Shown: piece after piece, positions 63,995 to 64,000 of the stretch
How positions within the stretch are numbered: position 1 is the stretch's first letter
Layout of the letters: each line of letters opens with the position of its first letter
DNA from: Flavobacteriaceae bacterium
Lineage (GTDB): Bacteria; Bacteroidota; Bacteroidia; Flavobacteriales; Flavobacteriaceae
Length of the DNA: 64,000 nucleotides
Direction of reading: 5' to 3'
Assembly (NCBI GenBank): GCA_018646605.1
Contig: JABGUL010000042.1
Location: 45,270 to 109,269 of the forward strand
Position numbers and translations under genes: made by a program
Notes under the pieces: model-generated
Databases searched by the model: none
The model's input: the letters and a program-made list of their open reading frames with translations, nothing else
Told to the model about the DNA's origin: nothing

Positions 63995-64000
63995 CAAAAA

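Overview
This window is chromosomal DNA from a low-GC member of the Bacteroidota, most likely a marine Flavobacteriaceae. The evidence is: a DUF4249/TonB-dependent receptor pair; a SecD-SecF fusion; the gyrB-mdh-secDF and folE-cysS-yidD-lgt gene orders; a DUF4293 protein; a Rho with an Asn-rich insertion; a tmRNA encoding a GENNYALAA tag; and repeated TAnnTTTG -7 promoter elements in place of sigma70-type -10 boxes. Nothing in it looks like a prophage, insertion sequence, CRISPR array or integrated island. It is dense housekeeping sequence with a few less familiar envelope genes.

Layout. 1-5490: end of a DUF4249 gene, its TonB-dependent receptor, a PfkB sugar kinase, a DUF6503-like secreted protein and a DUF1080 (3-keto-disaccharide hydrolase-like) protein. 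5559-6764: a seven-heme c-type cytochrome lipoprotein. 6876-7271: tmRNA (minus strand). 7439-9918: typA and ftsE. 10045-14803: a 1008-residue TPR protein overlapping an outer-membrane barrel gene. 14920-24486: amidohydrolase, asnB, gyrB, mdh, secDF. 24542-31297 (minus strand): a DinB-like protein, lgt, yidD, cysS, folE, a FadL/OmpP1-type barrel and a Gly/Asn/Ser-rich lipoprotein. 31392-35122: proS, tRNA-Glu, rpsT, rho. 35258-42959: small membrane proteins, a phosphoesterase, an amidohydrolase lipoprotein, a PhzF protein, a CPBP protease, a DUF6694-like lipoprotein, lpdA and tandem msrB genes. 43064-48063: an M48 protease, a UMF1-type transporter, and an ECF sigma / putative anti-sigma / adhesin-like / GIN-domain cluster. 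48251-57047: lon, cmk, rpsA, pyrR, pyrB, a small unknown gene, rnz, pdxH. 57049-60468: sixA, ppk1 and ppx. 60533-62307: dnaX in two frames. 62399-62688: RNase P RNA. 62691-63994: rsmD and a DUF3822 gene.

The most interesting signal is dnaX. The gamma-like reading frame (358 aa) stops just after a run of ten A residues, and the tau C-terminal part (235 aa) continues in the -1 frame. A perfect 6-bp hairpin sits immediately 5' of the A run in the mRNA. This is the geometry expected for hairpin-assisted transcriptional slippage or programmed -1 frameshifting. A homopolymer sequencing error is the main alternative. Second-tier observations are a perfect 9-2-9 inverted repeat upstream of lon, a leader hairpin in front of rho, three promoters so close to the start codon that the mRNAs would be nearly leaderless, a tandem msrB pair differing in compartment and resolving cysteine, a TTG start for ppx overlapping the ppk1 stop, and an orphan heptaheme lipoprotein.

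Functional links visible in the layout: polyphosphate synthesis and hydrolysis are translationally coupled (ppk1-ppx). Pyrimidine control and synthesis are coupled (pyrR-pyrB). Lipoprotein maturation (lgt) and membrane insertion (yidD) share an operon with cysS and folE. Trans-translation RNA, RNase P RNA, Rho and S1 give a cluster of RNA-metabolism functions.
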